A DNA stretch of 64,000 bases from Pseudomonas leptonychotis. Lineage in GTDB: Bacteria > Pseudomonadota > Gammaproteobacteria > Pseudomonadales > Pseudomonadaceae. The position numbers were made by a program, and so were the translations under genes. The stretch lies in NCBI RefSeq assembly GCF_004920405.1, contig NZ_RFLV01000001.1, positions 1,240,001 to 1,304,000 on the forward strand, written 5' to 3'. The stretch's first letter is position 1; each line of letters opens with the position of its first letter. Below are positions 50,707 to 58,645 of this stretch, piece after piece. The notes beneath the pieces were generated by a model. That model was given only the letters and a program-made list of their open reading frames with translations, ran no database searches and was not told the origin of the DNA.

Positions 50707-50729
50707 CCTGTCACTAAACGGGCTGGCCG

Positions 50730-51947
50730 CTATAGCCGCGCCAACTCGGGTAAGTCCCCCGACAACCCCAGCGCCTGACGCACAAACAGCGCTTTGGCTT
50801 CCGGCAAGCCGTCCACCCAGTTCAAACCGCTGTTACGTAGCAAGCGCAGCGGCAATGGGTCGGCCTGGAACAACCGCTCGAAGCCTTCCATCGCTGCCAT
50901 CATCGCCAGGTTGTGCGGCATGCGCCGACGCTCGTAACGGCTGAGCACCTTCACATCGCTCAGACGCTCGCCGCGTTGTGCGGCATGCAACAGCACCTCG
51001 GCCAGCACCGCGACATCGAGAAAGCCCAGGTTGACGCCCTGCCCGGCCAACGGGTGAATGCTGTGCGCCGCATCGCCAATCAGCGCCAGGCCGTCTTCGA
51101 TATAGCGCTTGGCGTGGCGCTGACGCAGCGGGATGCACAAACGCTTATCAATGTGCAGCACCTCACCCAGGCGATGCTCGAAAGCAAAACCCAGGGCGCG
51201 GCGGAAACCGGCTTCATCCAGCGCCATCAGCCGTTCGGCTTCGCTCGGAGTCACCGACCAAACAATGGAGCACCAATGCTCACCCTCAGGACCAACCAGC
51301 GGCAGAAAGGCCAGCGGCCCGTCATCGGTGAAGCGCTGCCAAGCAGTCGCTTGATGCGGCTTGGCGCAACGCACACTGGTGACGATGGCGTGATGCAGGT
51401 AATCCCATTCACGGGTGGCGCAACCCGCCAGCCGGCGCACGGCCGAGTTGGCCCCGTCGGCGGCAACCAGCAACGGCGCACGCAGCTCACGGCCATCGGT
51501 CAGGGTCAGCAACCAGTCATCGCCGGAGCGGCGCAGTTGCTCCAGGCGCGCATTGGCCAGCAGGCCAATCGGGCTGTCGTGCAAGCGCTCCAGTAGCGCA
51601 TCTTGCACCACACGATTCTCAACGATATGACCGAGGGTTTCGGCGTGCACGCTGGCGGCGCTGAAATGGATCTGCCCGGTGCCAGAACCGTCCCACACCT
51701 GCATCTCGCCGTAAGGGCTGGCGCGCCGCGCGACGATACCCTGCCACACGCCCAGACGCTCAAGAATGCGCTGGCTGGCACCCGACAAGGCACTGACTCG
51801 CGGCTCGAATGCGGCTTGCGAATCAAAGGGGTTGACGCTCAGCGGGCCGCCATCAACCAGCAGGACTTCCAGCCCCTGATCTTGAAGGGCCAACGCCAAA
51901 GCGCTGCCAACCATTCCAGCGCCGACGATGATCAAATCTGCGTGCAT
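50730..51947 (-). CDS. ubiI: FAD-dependent ubiquinone hydroxylase (UbiI/VisC type)
   Basis: 405 residues from the second ATG (51947), which has AAGGA at the better distance. UbiH/COQ6-family flavin monooxygenase: HADLIIVGAGMVGSALALALQDQGLEVLLVD (FAD), ADGANSAVRRLAG (DG motif), and GLALIGDAAHSIHPLAGQGVNLGFLDVAVLAEVL (GD and COQ6 signature). It hydroxylates the ring of ubiquinone intermediates, C5 in E. coli UbiI. Which of the family's regiospecificities it has in Pseudomonas is not decided by sequence. Downstream of the DUF4442 gene on the same strand. Confidence 0.88.
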   Translation of the reverse strand: MHADLIIVGAGMVGSALALALQDQGLEVLLVDGGPLSVNPFDSQAAFEPRVSALSGASQRILERLGVWQGIVARRASPYGEMQVWDGSGTGQIHFSAASVHAETLGHIVENRVVQDALLERLHDSPIGLLANARLEQLRRSGDDWLLTLTDGRELRAPLLVAADGANSAVRRLAGCATREWDYLHHAIVTSVRCAKPHQATAWQRFTDDGPLAFLPLVGPEGEHWCSIVWSVTPSEAERLMALDEAGFRRALGFAFEHRLGEVLHIDKRLCIPLRQRHAKRYIEDGLALIGDAAHSIHPLAGQGVNLGFLDVAVLAEVLLHAAQRGERLSDVKVLSRYERRRMPHNLAMMAAMEGFERLFQADPLPLRLLRNSGLNWVDGLPEAKALFVRQALGLSGDLPELARL

Positions 51948-51956
51948 ATCCATTCC

Positions 51957-52439
51957 TTAGGCGGCCTGTCGGACGCGCGGCTTGAGCCGCACGTAGAGCG
52001 TTTTGTGCACGCGCGCCACCAGGGTGCCGCTGCCGTCGCGCACGTCCACATGCAGCTCGGGCAAGTACTTGTCACCGCCTGCGGTGTGCGCGCGAATGTC
52101 ATCAAGCAGCGTTTGCTCGATGCTGAAGTTGGCATACACCGGACCGGTGCCAGGGGCGATAAAGTCGATCCGCGCGGCTTTGTCCCAGACAATAAAATCG
52201 CGCCCGAGGTTTTCCATGATCATCAGCATAAAGAACGGGTCAGTCATCGAATACAGGCTGCCGCCAAACTGGGTGCCGACATAGTTGCGGTTATACCAGC
52301 CAAGGCCCATTTTCACCTGCACGTGGCGAAAGTCCGCGCTGATCTGCCGCACCCGTACACCGGCGCCTAAGTAAGGCGGATACAAGTTCATCGCCCAGCG
52401 CAGCAGCCGCGCTTTGCGCGCCAATTTATTCGCGGGCAT
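51957..52439 (-). CDS. DUF4442 (hotdog-fold) protein
   Basis: 160 residues. Hotdog-like layout: NLYPPYLGAGVRVRQISADFRHVQVKMGLGWYNRNYVGTQFGGSLYSMTDPFFMLMIMENLGRDFIVWDKAARIDFIAPGTGPVYANFSIEQ. The GTQFGGSLYSMTDP block is the DUF4442 counterpart of thioesterase active-site sequence. An acyl-thioesterase-like function is possible but unproven. It sits between the two ubiquinone hydroxylase genes, 3 bases from ubiH. Confidence 0.85.
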   Translation of the reverse strand: MPANKLARKARLLRWAMNLYPPYLGAGVRVRQISADFRHVQVKMGLGWYNRNYVGTQFGGSLYSMTDPFFMLMIMENLGRDFIVWDKAARIDFIAPGTGPVYANFSIEQTLLDDIRAHTAGGDKYLPELHVDVRDGSGTLVARVHKTLYVRLKPRVRQAA

Positions 52440-52442
52440 GCA

Positions 52443-53630
52443 TCAATGCTCCGAGCGGGTGCCGAGGCCCATGGCCTGGCGCGCGAACCAGCGTTTCGCC
52501 GGTGGAAGCAGATCCAGGCCCAGTAGACCGAGAGTGCGCCCGGCCGCCAGCAGCGGCTGACCGGTGCTGAATAGCCGGGTGACCTGATCGGAGAAACCCA
52601 CGGTCAGCTGTTGATCGCTCTGCTGGCTGCTCAGGTAGCGCTGCAGGGTGGCCAGATCGCCGAGCGGCGCAGTGCTCGCCATTAGGGTCTCAGCCAGCAC
52701 CCAGGTATCACGCAGCGACAGGTTATAGCCCTGCCCCGCAATCGGATGCAGGCTGTGCGCGGCATTGCCCAGCACCACCAGATGCTGGCGCACCTGCTCT
52801 TGGGCTGCGGTCAGGGCCAGCGGGTAAAGGTGTCGCGCGCCAATTTGACGCAAGCTGCCCAGGCGATAACCAAACGCCTGCTGCAACTCAGCGAGAAACG
52901 CCGCATCGTCCAGCCCCATTAACCGCTCGGCCTCGTCTGTCGCGCGCGTCCACACCAGTGCACAGCGGTTATCTGCCAGCGGCAACAGGGCCATTGGCCC
53001 CTCTTCGGTAAAGCGCTCGAAGGCCAGACCATTGTGCGCGTCTTGCGGGCTGACGTTGGCGATCAGCGCGCTCTGCCCATAAGGCGTATTACTGACGGTA
53101 ATGCCCAGTTGCTCACGCAGGCCGGAGCGACCGCCCTCGGCCATAATCGCCAGGTTGCATTCGAGCTCGCTGCCATCGTCCAGGGTCAGGCGGTAGCCAT
53201 CGGCCAAGGCCTGCATACGCGTGACCTGAGCCGGGCTGCGCCAACTCACCACCTGCTGATCCAGCGCCTGCCACAGGCATTCACCGAGCCAGGCGTTTTC
53301 CACCACGTAGCCCAGCGCCGGCACGCCTTCTTCCTCGGCGCTCAGGCGCGCAGCCGCAAAACGGCCACGGTCGGAAACATGGATTTGTTTGATCGGCTCG
53401 GCGCGCTGACTGATCTGCGACCACAGGCCGAGGCGCTGATAAATCTGCTGCGAGCCGAACGACAAGGCGGTGGAGCGCGCGTCATAACTGGGCTGATAAC
53501 CCGCACCCGGCGTGAACGGCTCAATCAGGCAAATGCGCCAACCGCGCAGCCGAGCTTCGGCCTGCAACGCCACGGCCAGGCTGGCACCGACCAGGCCGCC
53601 GCCGACAATCGCAATATCCACTCGCGGCAT
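52443..53630 (-). CDS. ubiH: 2-octaprenyl-6-methoxyphenyl hydroxylase UbiH
   Basis: 395 residues. FAD motif VDIAIVGGGLVGASLAVALQ, AEGGRSGLREQLG in the middle, and VVLGNAAHSLHPIAGQGYNLSLRDTWVLAETL near 285-317. The N in GNAAHS, where most relatives have D (GDAAH), is common for UbiH. It hydroxylates the quinone ring during ubiquinone synthesis. Directly follows pepP with one base between stop and start, a conserved arrangement in gammaproteobacteria. Confidence 0.93.
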   Translation of the reverse strand: MPRVDIAIVGGGLVGASLAVALQAEARLRGWRICLIEPFTPGAGYQPSYDARSTALSFGSQQIYQRLGLWSQISQRAEPIKQIHVSDRGRFAAARLSAEEEGVPALGYVVENAWLGECLWQALDQQVVSWRSPAQVTRMQALADGYRLTLDDGSELECNLAIMAEGGRSGLREQLGITVSNTPYGQSALIANVSPQDAHNGLAFERFTEEGPMALLPLADNRCALVWTRATDEAERLMGLDDAAFLAELQQAFGYRLGSLRQIGARHLYPLALTAAQEQVRQHLVVLGNAAHSLHPIAGQGYNLSLRDTWVLAETLMASTAPLGDLATLQRYLSSQQSDQQLTVGFSDQVTRLFSTGQPLLAAGRTLGLLGLDLLPPAKRWFARQAMGLGTRSEH

Positions 53631-53631
53631 A

Positions 53632-54966
53632 CTAAGCCGCCGCGCTGCGAGCGGCCGCCATCAGCGCTTCAATCTCGGCCACGGTTTTTGGCACGCCGTT
53701 GGTCAGAATCTCGCAGCCGTTCTTGGTCACCACTACATCGTCTTCGATGCGCACGCCAATGCCGCGCCACTTCTTTGCCACATCCAGGTTGTCCACGGCG
53801 ATATAGATGCCCGGTTCAACGGTCATGGCCATACCGACTTCCAACTCACGCCATTCGCCGCCGACCTTGTACTCGCCGACATCGTGCACGTCCATGCCCA
53901 GCCAGTGGCCGGCGCGGTGCATGTAGAAAGGTTTATAGGCCTCAGTGGTGATCAGTTCGGCAACCTCACCTTGCAGCAGGCCCAGCTCCACCAGCCCAGC
54001 GGTGATCACCTGCACTGTGGCTTCGTGGGCCTGGTTCCAGTGCTTGCCGGGGCCGATTTGCTTGAACGCGGCTTCCTGGGATGCCAGCACCAGCTCGTAG
54101 ATAGCTTTTTGCTCAGGCGAGAACGTGCCACTGACCGGGAAGGTACGGGTGATATCGCTGGCATAGCAGTCGATCTCACAACCGGCATCGATCAGCACCA
54201 AGTCGCCATCTTTCAGCACTGCGTCATTCTCACGGTAATGCAGAATGCAGGCGTTCTTACCGGCCGCGACGATAGAGCCGTAAGCCGGCATCTTTGCTCC
54301 GCCCTTGCGGAACTCGTAATCCAGTTCGGCTTCCAGGTGGTACTCAAACAGCCCGGCTCGGCTGGCCTGCATGGCGCGCACGTGGGCGCGGCAGGAGATA
54401 TCTGCCGCTTCCTTCATGACTTTGACTTCCGCCGCCGACTTGTACAAACGCAAGTCGTGCAGCAGGTGTTCGAGGGTGATGAACTCATTGGGTGGGGTCG
54501 CACCCTGGCGCGCTTTGGAGCGGATCACGTTGATCCACTCCATCAGCTGGCGATCGAACTCATGATTAGTCCCCATGGACGAGTAGACCCGGTCACGCCC
54601 TTCGATCAGGCCCGGCAGGATGTCGTCGATGTCGCCAATCGGAAACGCATCATCGGCGCCGTACTGGCTGATCGCGCCATCCTGGCCGGCACGCAGGCCA
54701 TCCCACATCTCGCGCAGCGGGTCACGCTCACGACAGAACAGCACGTACTCACCATGCTCACGGCCGGGAATCAGCGCAATCACCGCCTCCGGCTCGGGAA
54801 AGCCGGAGAGGTACTGAAAGTCGCTGTCCTGGCGGTAGATGTGCTCAACATCGCGGTTACGGATATACACCGGCGCCGCCGGCAGAATCGCGATGCTGTT
54901 GGGTTCCATCTGCGCCATCAGCGCCTTGCGCCGACGGGCGTATTCCGACTTGGGGATGCTGATCAT
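53632..54966 (-). CDS. pepP: Xaa-Pro aminopeptidase P
   Basis: 444 residues. Removes N-terminal residues before proline. N-terminal creatinase-like domain with YIRNRDVEHIYRQDSDFQYLSGFPEPEAV, then the pita-bread domain with metal ligands in DAGCEIDCYASDITRTFP (two Asp), HRAGHWLGMDVHDVG (His), VEPGIYI (Glu) and GVRIEDDVVVT (Glu). Upstream is the ygfB-like gene (33 bases), downstream ubiH. Confidence 0.96.
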   Translation of the reverse strand: MISIPKSEYARRRKALMAQMEPNSIAILPAAPVYIRNRDVEHIYRQDSDFQYLSGFPEPEAVIALIPGREHGEYVLFCRERDPLREMWDGLRAGQDGAISQYGADDAFPIGDIDDILPGLIEGRDRVYSSMGTNHEFDRQLMEWINVIRSKARQGATPPNEFITLEHLLHDLRLYKSAAEVKVMKEAADISCRAHVRAMQASRAGLFEYHLEAELDYEFRKGGAKMPAYGSIVAAGKNACILHYRENDAVLKDGDLVLIDAGCEIDCYASDITRTFPVSGTFSPEQKAIYELVLASQEAAFKQIGPGKHWNQAHEATVQVITAGLVELGLLQGEVAELITTEAYKPFYMHRAGHWLGMDVHDVGEYKVGGEWRELEVGMAMTVEPGIYIAVDNLDVAKKWRGIGVRIEDDVVVTKNGCEILTNGVPKTVAEIEALMAAARSAAA

Positions 54967-54999
54967 GGGCAGGTTAAGTCCACTTCTATGGGATGAGAA

Positions 55000-55554
55000 T
55001 CAATGCAGCGACGGTTTTACCGCCGCCACCTCAGGCTTGGCGCACTCGCTGAACAGCAGCAGCGGCGCAACGCGCAAGTACTCCATCACTTCCATGTAGT
55101 CGCTCTCACCGTCTTCGGATTCTTCCAGGGCATTCTGCACCTGGGAAATCGCCGCGAGGTCTTGCAGCACTTCCATGGCCTCAGCGCTCAGGGCGCTGTC
55201 ACGGGCAGTCAGCCCAAAGCCACCGAGGAAGCCCTGGCACCATTGCCCCAGCGCCACGGCACGCTCACTCAGCGGCGCCTCGTCGTTAGGCAATAACAGC
55301 ACCACGGTGACATCGGTACTGGTCAGTTCGCTCTTAACCATTTCCTGCAGACCGATCAGCGCCTGGCGCACAGTGTCTTGCGGGGCAGCACCGAGCAGCT
55401 CGGCGGCATCCACTAACCAGGCGTCGATTTCAAAGCCCGCACCGGCGCAGCTGCGACCGAGTAGAAGACCATGCAGCTCGGCGGGGGAAACGGTGTGGCC
55501 ACTGCTAACCAGCAGGGCGGTAAAAGCGGAGTACGGCGAAGTTGAAGTTGGCAT
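55000..55554 (-). CDS. YgfB/YecA UPF0149 family protein
   Basis: 184 residues. All-helical UPF0149 fold: [43 protein letters not shown], and [18 protein letters not shown] near the end. In P. aeruginosa a YgfB homologue is implicated in control of an intrinsic beta-lactam resistance pathway. Conserved neighbour of pepP. Confidence 0.92.
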   Translation of the reverse strand: MPTSTSPYSAFTALLVSSGHTVSPAELHGLLLGRSCAGAGFEIDAWLVDAAELLGAAPQDTVRQALIGLQEMVKSELTSTDVTVVLLLPNDEAPLSERAVALGQWCQGFLGGFGLTARDSALSAEAMEVLQDLAAISQVQNALEESEDGESDYMEVMEYLRVAPLLLFSECAKPEVAAVKPSLH

Positions 55555-55855
55555 AGATAACTAGGCGCCAAGCGGCGCAATCACTAGAATGGAGGCCTTG
55601 TATCCTAGCACTGGCAAGCACGCCAAGACTATTCAAGCGGCTCGACGGAGCGCACACAGACAGACGCGAGCCCAGCGTAAAAATTGCCACCCCGTGAACT
55701 GCGGGTGAATTGCATCAACCTCTAACGCGCCGATCTGCCCCACACTACCAAACGCGCCATTCGCCAGCACGCGACACCGCTTGGCACTGTCGAAGACGCC
55801 TTAAAGACGCTATTTTCACCTGCCAGCCCACTCACCTAGCCACGAGTAGAGAACC
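55555..55855. other. Divergent intergenic region without gene
   Basis: 301 bases between the divergent ygfB-like and zapB-like genes. No ORF with a credible ribosome-binding site in either direction. Pieces such as TTGGCAC with CTATTTT some 25 bases on could be promoter elements, but none is convincing. Confidence 0.5.
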
Positions 55856-56062
55856 ATGGAAGACGTCGACCTGCAGGCTCTTACAACCAAGCTGGACTTG
55901 CTGATCCAGCGTGTTGAGCAGCTCAAGGCGCAAAACCGACAGCTTCTGAAAGGCGAAAAGGCCTGGCGCGAAGAGCGCGCCCATTTAATTGAAAAGAACG
56001 AAATGGCCCGGCACAAGGTCGAATCCATGATTTCGCGCCTCAAAGCCCTGGAGCAGGATTAA
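55856..56062 (+). CDS. ZapB-like coiled-coil protein (TIGR02449 family)
   Basis: 68 residues, almost wholly heptad-like (LQALTTKLDLLIQRVEQLKAQNRQLLKGEKAWREERAHL). This small family sits directly upstream of zapA in Pseudomonas and is treated as a ZapB-like division factor. The stop overlaps the zapA start (TAATG). Confidence 0.9.
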   Translation: MEDVDLQALTTKLDLLIQRVEQLKAQNRQLLKGEKAWREERAHLIEKNEMARHKVESMISRLKALEQD

Positions 56063-56367
56063 TGACCCAGTCGAATACCTTGACTGTCCAGATTCTGGAC
56101 AAAGAATATTGCATCGCTTGCCCAAGCGATGAACGCAGCAATCTGGAAAGCGCCGCGCGCTACCTGGACGGCAAGATGCGGGAGATCCGCTCAAGCGGCA
56201 AAGTCGTCGGTGCCGACCGCGTTGCCGTGATGGCAGCCCTGAACATCACCCACGACCTATTACACAAACAGCAACACCTTGACCAACAGGCCGGCGCCAA
56301 CCGTGAACAGGTGCGTAGCCTGCTTAATCGCGTCGACAACGCGCTGGCTCAGGACACCGATGAGTAA
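56062..56367 (+). CDS. zapA: Cell division protein ZapA
   Basis: 101 residues. N-terminal globular head LTVQILDKEYCIACPSDERSNLESAARYLDGKMREIRSSGKVVGADRVAVMAALNITHDL followed by a coiled-coil tail. It cross-links FtsZ filaments. 6S RNA follows 41 bases downstream. Confidence 0.95.
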   Translation: MTQSNTLTVQILDKEYCIACPSDERSNLESAARYLDGKMREIRSSGKVVGADRVAVMAALNITHDLLHKQQHLDQQAGANREQVRSLLNRVDNALAQDTDE

Positions 56368-56376
56368 GGCGGCTGA

Positions 56377-56403
56377 TTGCACGCGGGAGGTTTCGGGTAT
56401 ACT
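56377..56403 (+). promoter_or_regulatory. Promoter of 6S RNA
   Basis: TTGCAC, a 15-base spacer and TATACT (56398-56403) place the start near 56409, which fits the expected 5' end of 6S RNA. Confidence 0.65.
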
Positions 56404-56408
56404 GGCCA

Positions 56409-56590
56409 CCGCTCCCTGGAGTGTGCGCCAGTTGGTCATGTCCCTGAGCCGATTCGCACAACCCCGGAGGTTGCACGTTGAGACCGGTGTGCATGTCCGC
56501 CTGACGGAAAGCCTTAACGTCTCCTGCAACTTCCACCTTGAACTTTCGGGTTCAAGGGCTAAGCCGACAGCGGCACGTCGGGGAGTCACT
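56409..56590 (+). ncRNA. ssrS: 6S RNA
   Basis: Between zapA and the 5-formyl-THF cyclo-ligase gene, the conserved ssrS location. Begins CCGCTCCCTGGAGTGT and ends near GGCACGTCGGGGAG, whose ends pair as a closing stem. Internal blocks typical of Pseudomonas 6S are visible: GTCCCTGAGCCGAT, GGAGGTTGC, GACCGGTGTGCATGTCCG, GGAAAGCCTTAACGTCTCCT and CTTTCGGGTTCAAGGGCTAA. It sequesters sigma-70 RNA polymerase in stationary phase. Ends are estimated within a few bases. Confidence 0.93.
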
Positions 56591-56637
56591 CTTTCCAGCC
56601 GGTTGCCCGTCCGCGGCAATCGCCGCAGCAATAAGCC

Positions 56638-57234
56638 ATGCTCGATACAACAGCGCTAAGTCGCGCGCAGCTTCGTCGTAAGTTGCGTGCGCAGCGCCGC
56701 GCGCTTAGCCGCCAAGCCCAAAAACAGGCCGCCCTCGGGCTATATAAACAACTGGCGCAACACCCGCTATTTCGCCGCGCGCAGCACATTGCCTTGTACC
56801 TGCCCAATGACGGCGAGATCGACCCACGCCCGCTGCTACGCGCAGCGCAACAGCGTGGCAAGGCGACCTACTTGCCAGTACTCAGCCCATGGCCGCGGAG
56901 CAAGATGGTGTTTCAACGTATCCGCGCCGGTGAACCCTTGCTGAAGAACCGTTTGGGTATTTACGAACCAAGGCGCAACTGCAAAACGCAGCGCAAAGTC
57001 TGGACACTGGATTTAATGCTATTGCCGCTGGTCGGCTTTGACCGCCACGGTGCACGTCTGGGTATGGGCGGCGGGTTTTATGATCGCAGCCTGGCCTACC
57101 GCAGCATGCGCAAAAATTGGCACAATCCGACGTTACTCGGCCTTGCCCATGAGTGTCAGCAGGTGGATCGACTGGCCATGGCCAGCTGGGATGTGCCACT
57201 GCAAGCCACAGTGACGGATAAGGCGTGGTATTGA
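56638..57234 (+). CDS. 5-formyltetrahydrofolate cyclo-ligase
   Basis: 198 residues. Converts 5-formyl-THF to 5,10-methenyl-THF with ATP. N-terminal LRRKLRAQRRALS; HIALYLPNDGEIDPRPLL; and the signature LPLVGFDRHGARLGMGGGFYDRSLA near the C-terminus. Sits 48 bases after 6S RNA and may be read through from it, as in other gammaproteobacteria (ygfA/fau). Confidence 0.95.
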   Translation: MLDTTALSRAQLRRKLRAQRRALSRQAQKQAALGLYKQLAQHPLFRRAQHIALYLPNDGEIDPRPLLRAAQQRGKATYLPVLSPWPRSKMVFQRIRAGEPLLKNRLGIYEPRRNCKTQRKVWTLDLMLLPLVGFDRHGARLGMGGGFYDRSLAYRSMRKNWHNPTLLGLAHECQQVDRLAMASWDVPLQATVTDKAWY

Positions 57235-57285
57235 TTCAGACTTGTCGTACAGGCTGTACCGCGCTCCCTGCGGTACTCGGCTGGC

Positions 57286-57420
57286 TCAATCAGCTGCTTG
57301 CGACTGGCTGATGGGTGCACCGGCCGGACGGTCCCACAGACTCTGGGTATAACCGGTAGTGACCACGCCAAGACTGAACAAAATGACCAATACCCACAAC
57401 ACATCTGGTTTACGTTTCAT
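57286..57420 (-). CDS. Small single-helix membrane protein, 44 residues
   Basis: Begins MKRKPDVLWVLVILFSLG, continues VVTTGYTQSLWDRPAGAP and ends SQAAD. One hydrophobic helix (about residues 7-23) after a positively charged start, so a bitopic inner-membrane protein with the C-terminus outside. The ribosome-binding site GGGGGAGG lies 6 bases before the ATG, as good as any in the window. I recall similar 40-45-residue proteins in other Pseudomonas at this place. Convergent with the 5-FCL gene. Function unknown. Easily missed for size. Confidence 0.8.
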   Translation of the reverse strand: MKRKPDVLWVLVILFSLGVVTTGYTQSLWDRPAGAPISQSQAAD

Positions 57421-57593
57421 TGAATGCCTCCCCCTTGCAAGGCATAGCGCACGCTGTATACGCGGCGATTATTTTTATGGATCCCACAGCAGCGTCCGTT
57501 TACACGCGCCGGTATACAAAATAGCAGTACACCGCGCACTACACGCGTAAACAGCTCCGCCCGCTAAAGGACTTAATTACAGGAGCAAAGTTC

Positions 57594-58043
57594 ATGCCTT
57601 ATTGGCTAATGAAGTCAGAGCCCGACGAACTCTCGATCCATGACCTGCAGCGCTTGCAACACGCGCGCTGGGATGGCGTGCGTAATTATCAGGCGCGTAA
57701 CTTCCTGCGCAGCATGCAACCAGGGGATCTGTTTTTCTTCTACCACTCCAGCTGCCCAGAACCAGGTATCGCCGGAATTGCCCGCATCAACGCGCCGCAT
57801 TATCCAGACCCCACCGCGCTAGAGCCTGGCAGCCACTACTTCGATGCCAAGGCCAGCACGGCCAAGAATCCTTGGAGCGCAGTTGATGTAGCCTTTGTTG
57901 AAGCGTTCAAGCGGGTCATTCCACTGGCCCAGCTAAAAACCCAGAGTGCCTTGCTGGAATTACCGCTGGTGCAAAAGGGCAGCCGCCTATCGGTCATGCC
58001 GGTCAGCACCGAAGAATGGGCAGCCGTTCTAGCACTGCGCTGA
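57594..58043 (+). CDS. EVE domain-containing protein
   Basis: 149 residues. Starts PYWLMKSEPDELSIHDLQR and continues RWDGVRNYQARNFLRSMQPGDLFFFYHS, the EVE (PUA/YTH-like) signature in which an aromatic cage may bind modified bases. It stands alone here. AGGAG lies 9 bases before the ATG. Binding of modified nucleic acid is inferred from the fold only. Confidence 0.93.
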   Translation: MPYWLMKSEPDELSIHDLQRLQHARWDGVRNYQARNFLRSMQPGDLFFFYHSSCPEPGIAGIARINAPHYPDPTALEPGSHYFDAKASTAKNPWSAVDVAFVEAFKRVIPLAQLKTQSALLELPLVQKGSRLSVMPVSTEEWAAVLALR

Positions 58044-58067
58044 AATAGGGCATGACTGGGCGAGCAC

Positions 58068-58487
58068 TTACTGAATGATCAGGTTGTTGAACAGTAGATC
58101 CTCAACCAGCGGTTTACCTTCCTCCTGAGTAAGCACGTCTTGTACCTGCTTGAGCGCTTCGGCCCGCAGCTTTTCCCGAGAGTCGGGAGCCGCCATAGCA
58201 ACCTCGGTTTGCTGGGAGAACAGCATGACCAGCTGATTGCGAATCAGTGGCTCATGATGTTTGACCTTCGCTTCTACGTCAGCCCCGGTCACCCGTAGAG
58301 ACAGGTCAGCTTTGAAGAACTTGAGCTTGGGGCCTTCACCAAAATTGCCCACGAGCGCCGGCACTAGGGTGACATAGGACACCACCGGGGCGGCCCCTTC
58401 TTTGCCTTCCTCGGCTTCTTTGTCGCTCGAAGCCTGCGCCATCAACGGCAGGGACAGGGCCAACAGCAATGCGATCCAGGCTTTCAC
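58068..58487 (-). CDS. FliL-like periplasmic protein (orphan)
   Basis: 139 residues with a cleavable-looking signal peptide (MKAWIALLLALSLPLMAQA). Then a charged stretch and the FliL-type domain: VVSYVTLVPALVGNFGEGPKLKFFKADLSLRVTGADVEAKVKHHEPLIRNQLVMLFSQQ. True FliL is a single-pass stator-associated protein encoded with flagellar genes; none are nearby. Convergent with the EVE gene. Confidence 0.85.
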   Translation of the reverse strand: MKAWIALLLALSLPLMAQASSDKEAEEGKEGAAPVVSYVTLVPALVGNFGEGPKLKFFKADLSLRVTGADVEAKVKHHEPLIRNQLVMLFSQQTEVAMAAPDSREKLRAEALKQVQDVLTQEEGKPLVEDLLFNNLIIQ

Positions 58488-58586
58488 AGGCGGTATTCCT
58501 CAAGAGTTCAGCCCCTAGCATAGCCACAGTCAGGCGGCGGCCCAAGCCCCAAGCTTATGCAGAACCATCAGGCACAAGCATGCTCG

Positions 58587-58614
58587 TTGACCGGGCACCA
58601 CCCGCACCTACACT
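58587..58614 (+). promoter_or_regulatory. Candidate sigma-70 promoter of the quinone oxidoreductase gene
   Basis: TTGACC, 16-base spacer, TACACT, 32 bases upstream of the ATG. Confidence 0.55.
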
Positions 58615-58645
58615 GCATGACCATTAACCGCAGAGGAAAAGCCCG

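Noticed and set aside
53512..54996. 494-codon open frame opposite pepP
   Set aside because: pepP carries all metal ligands and family motifs; the opposite frame is a codon-bias shadow with no recognisable domain.
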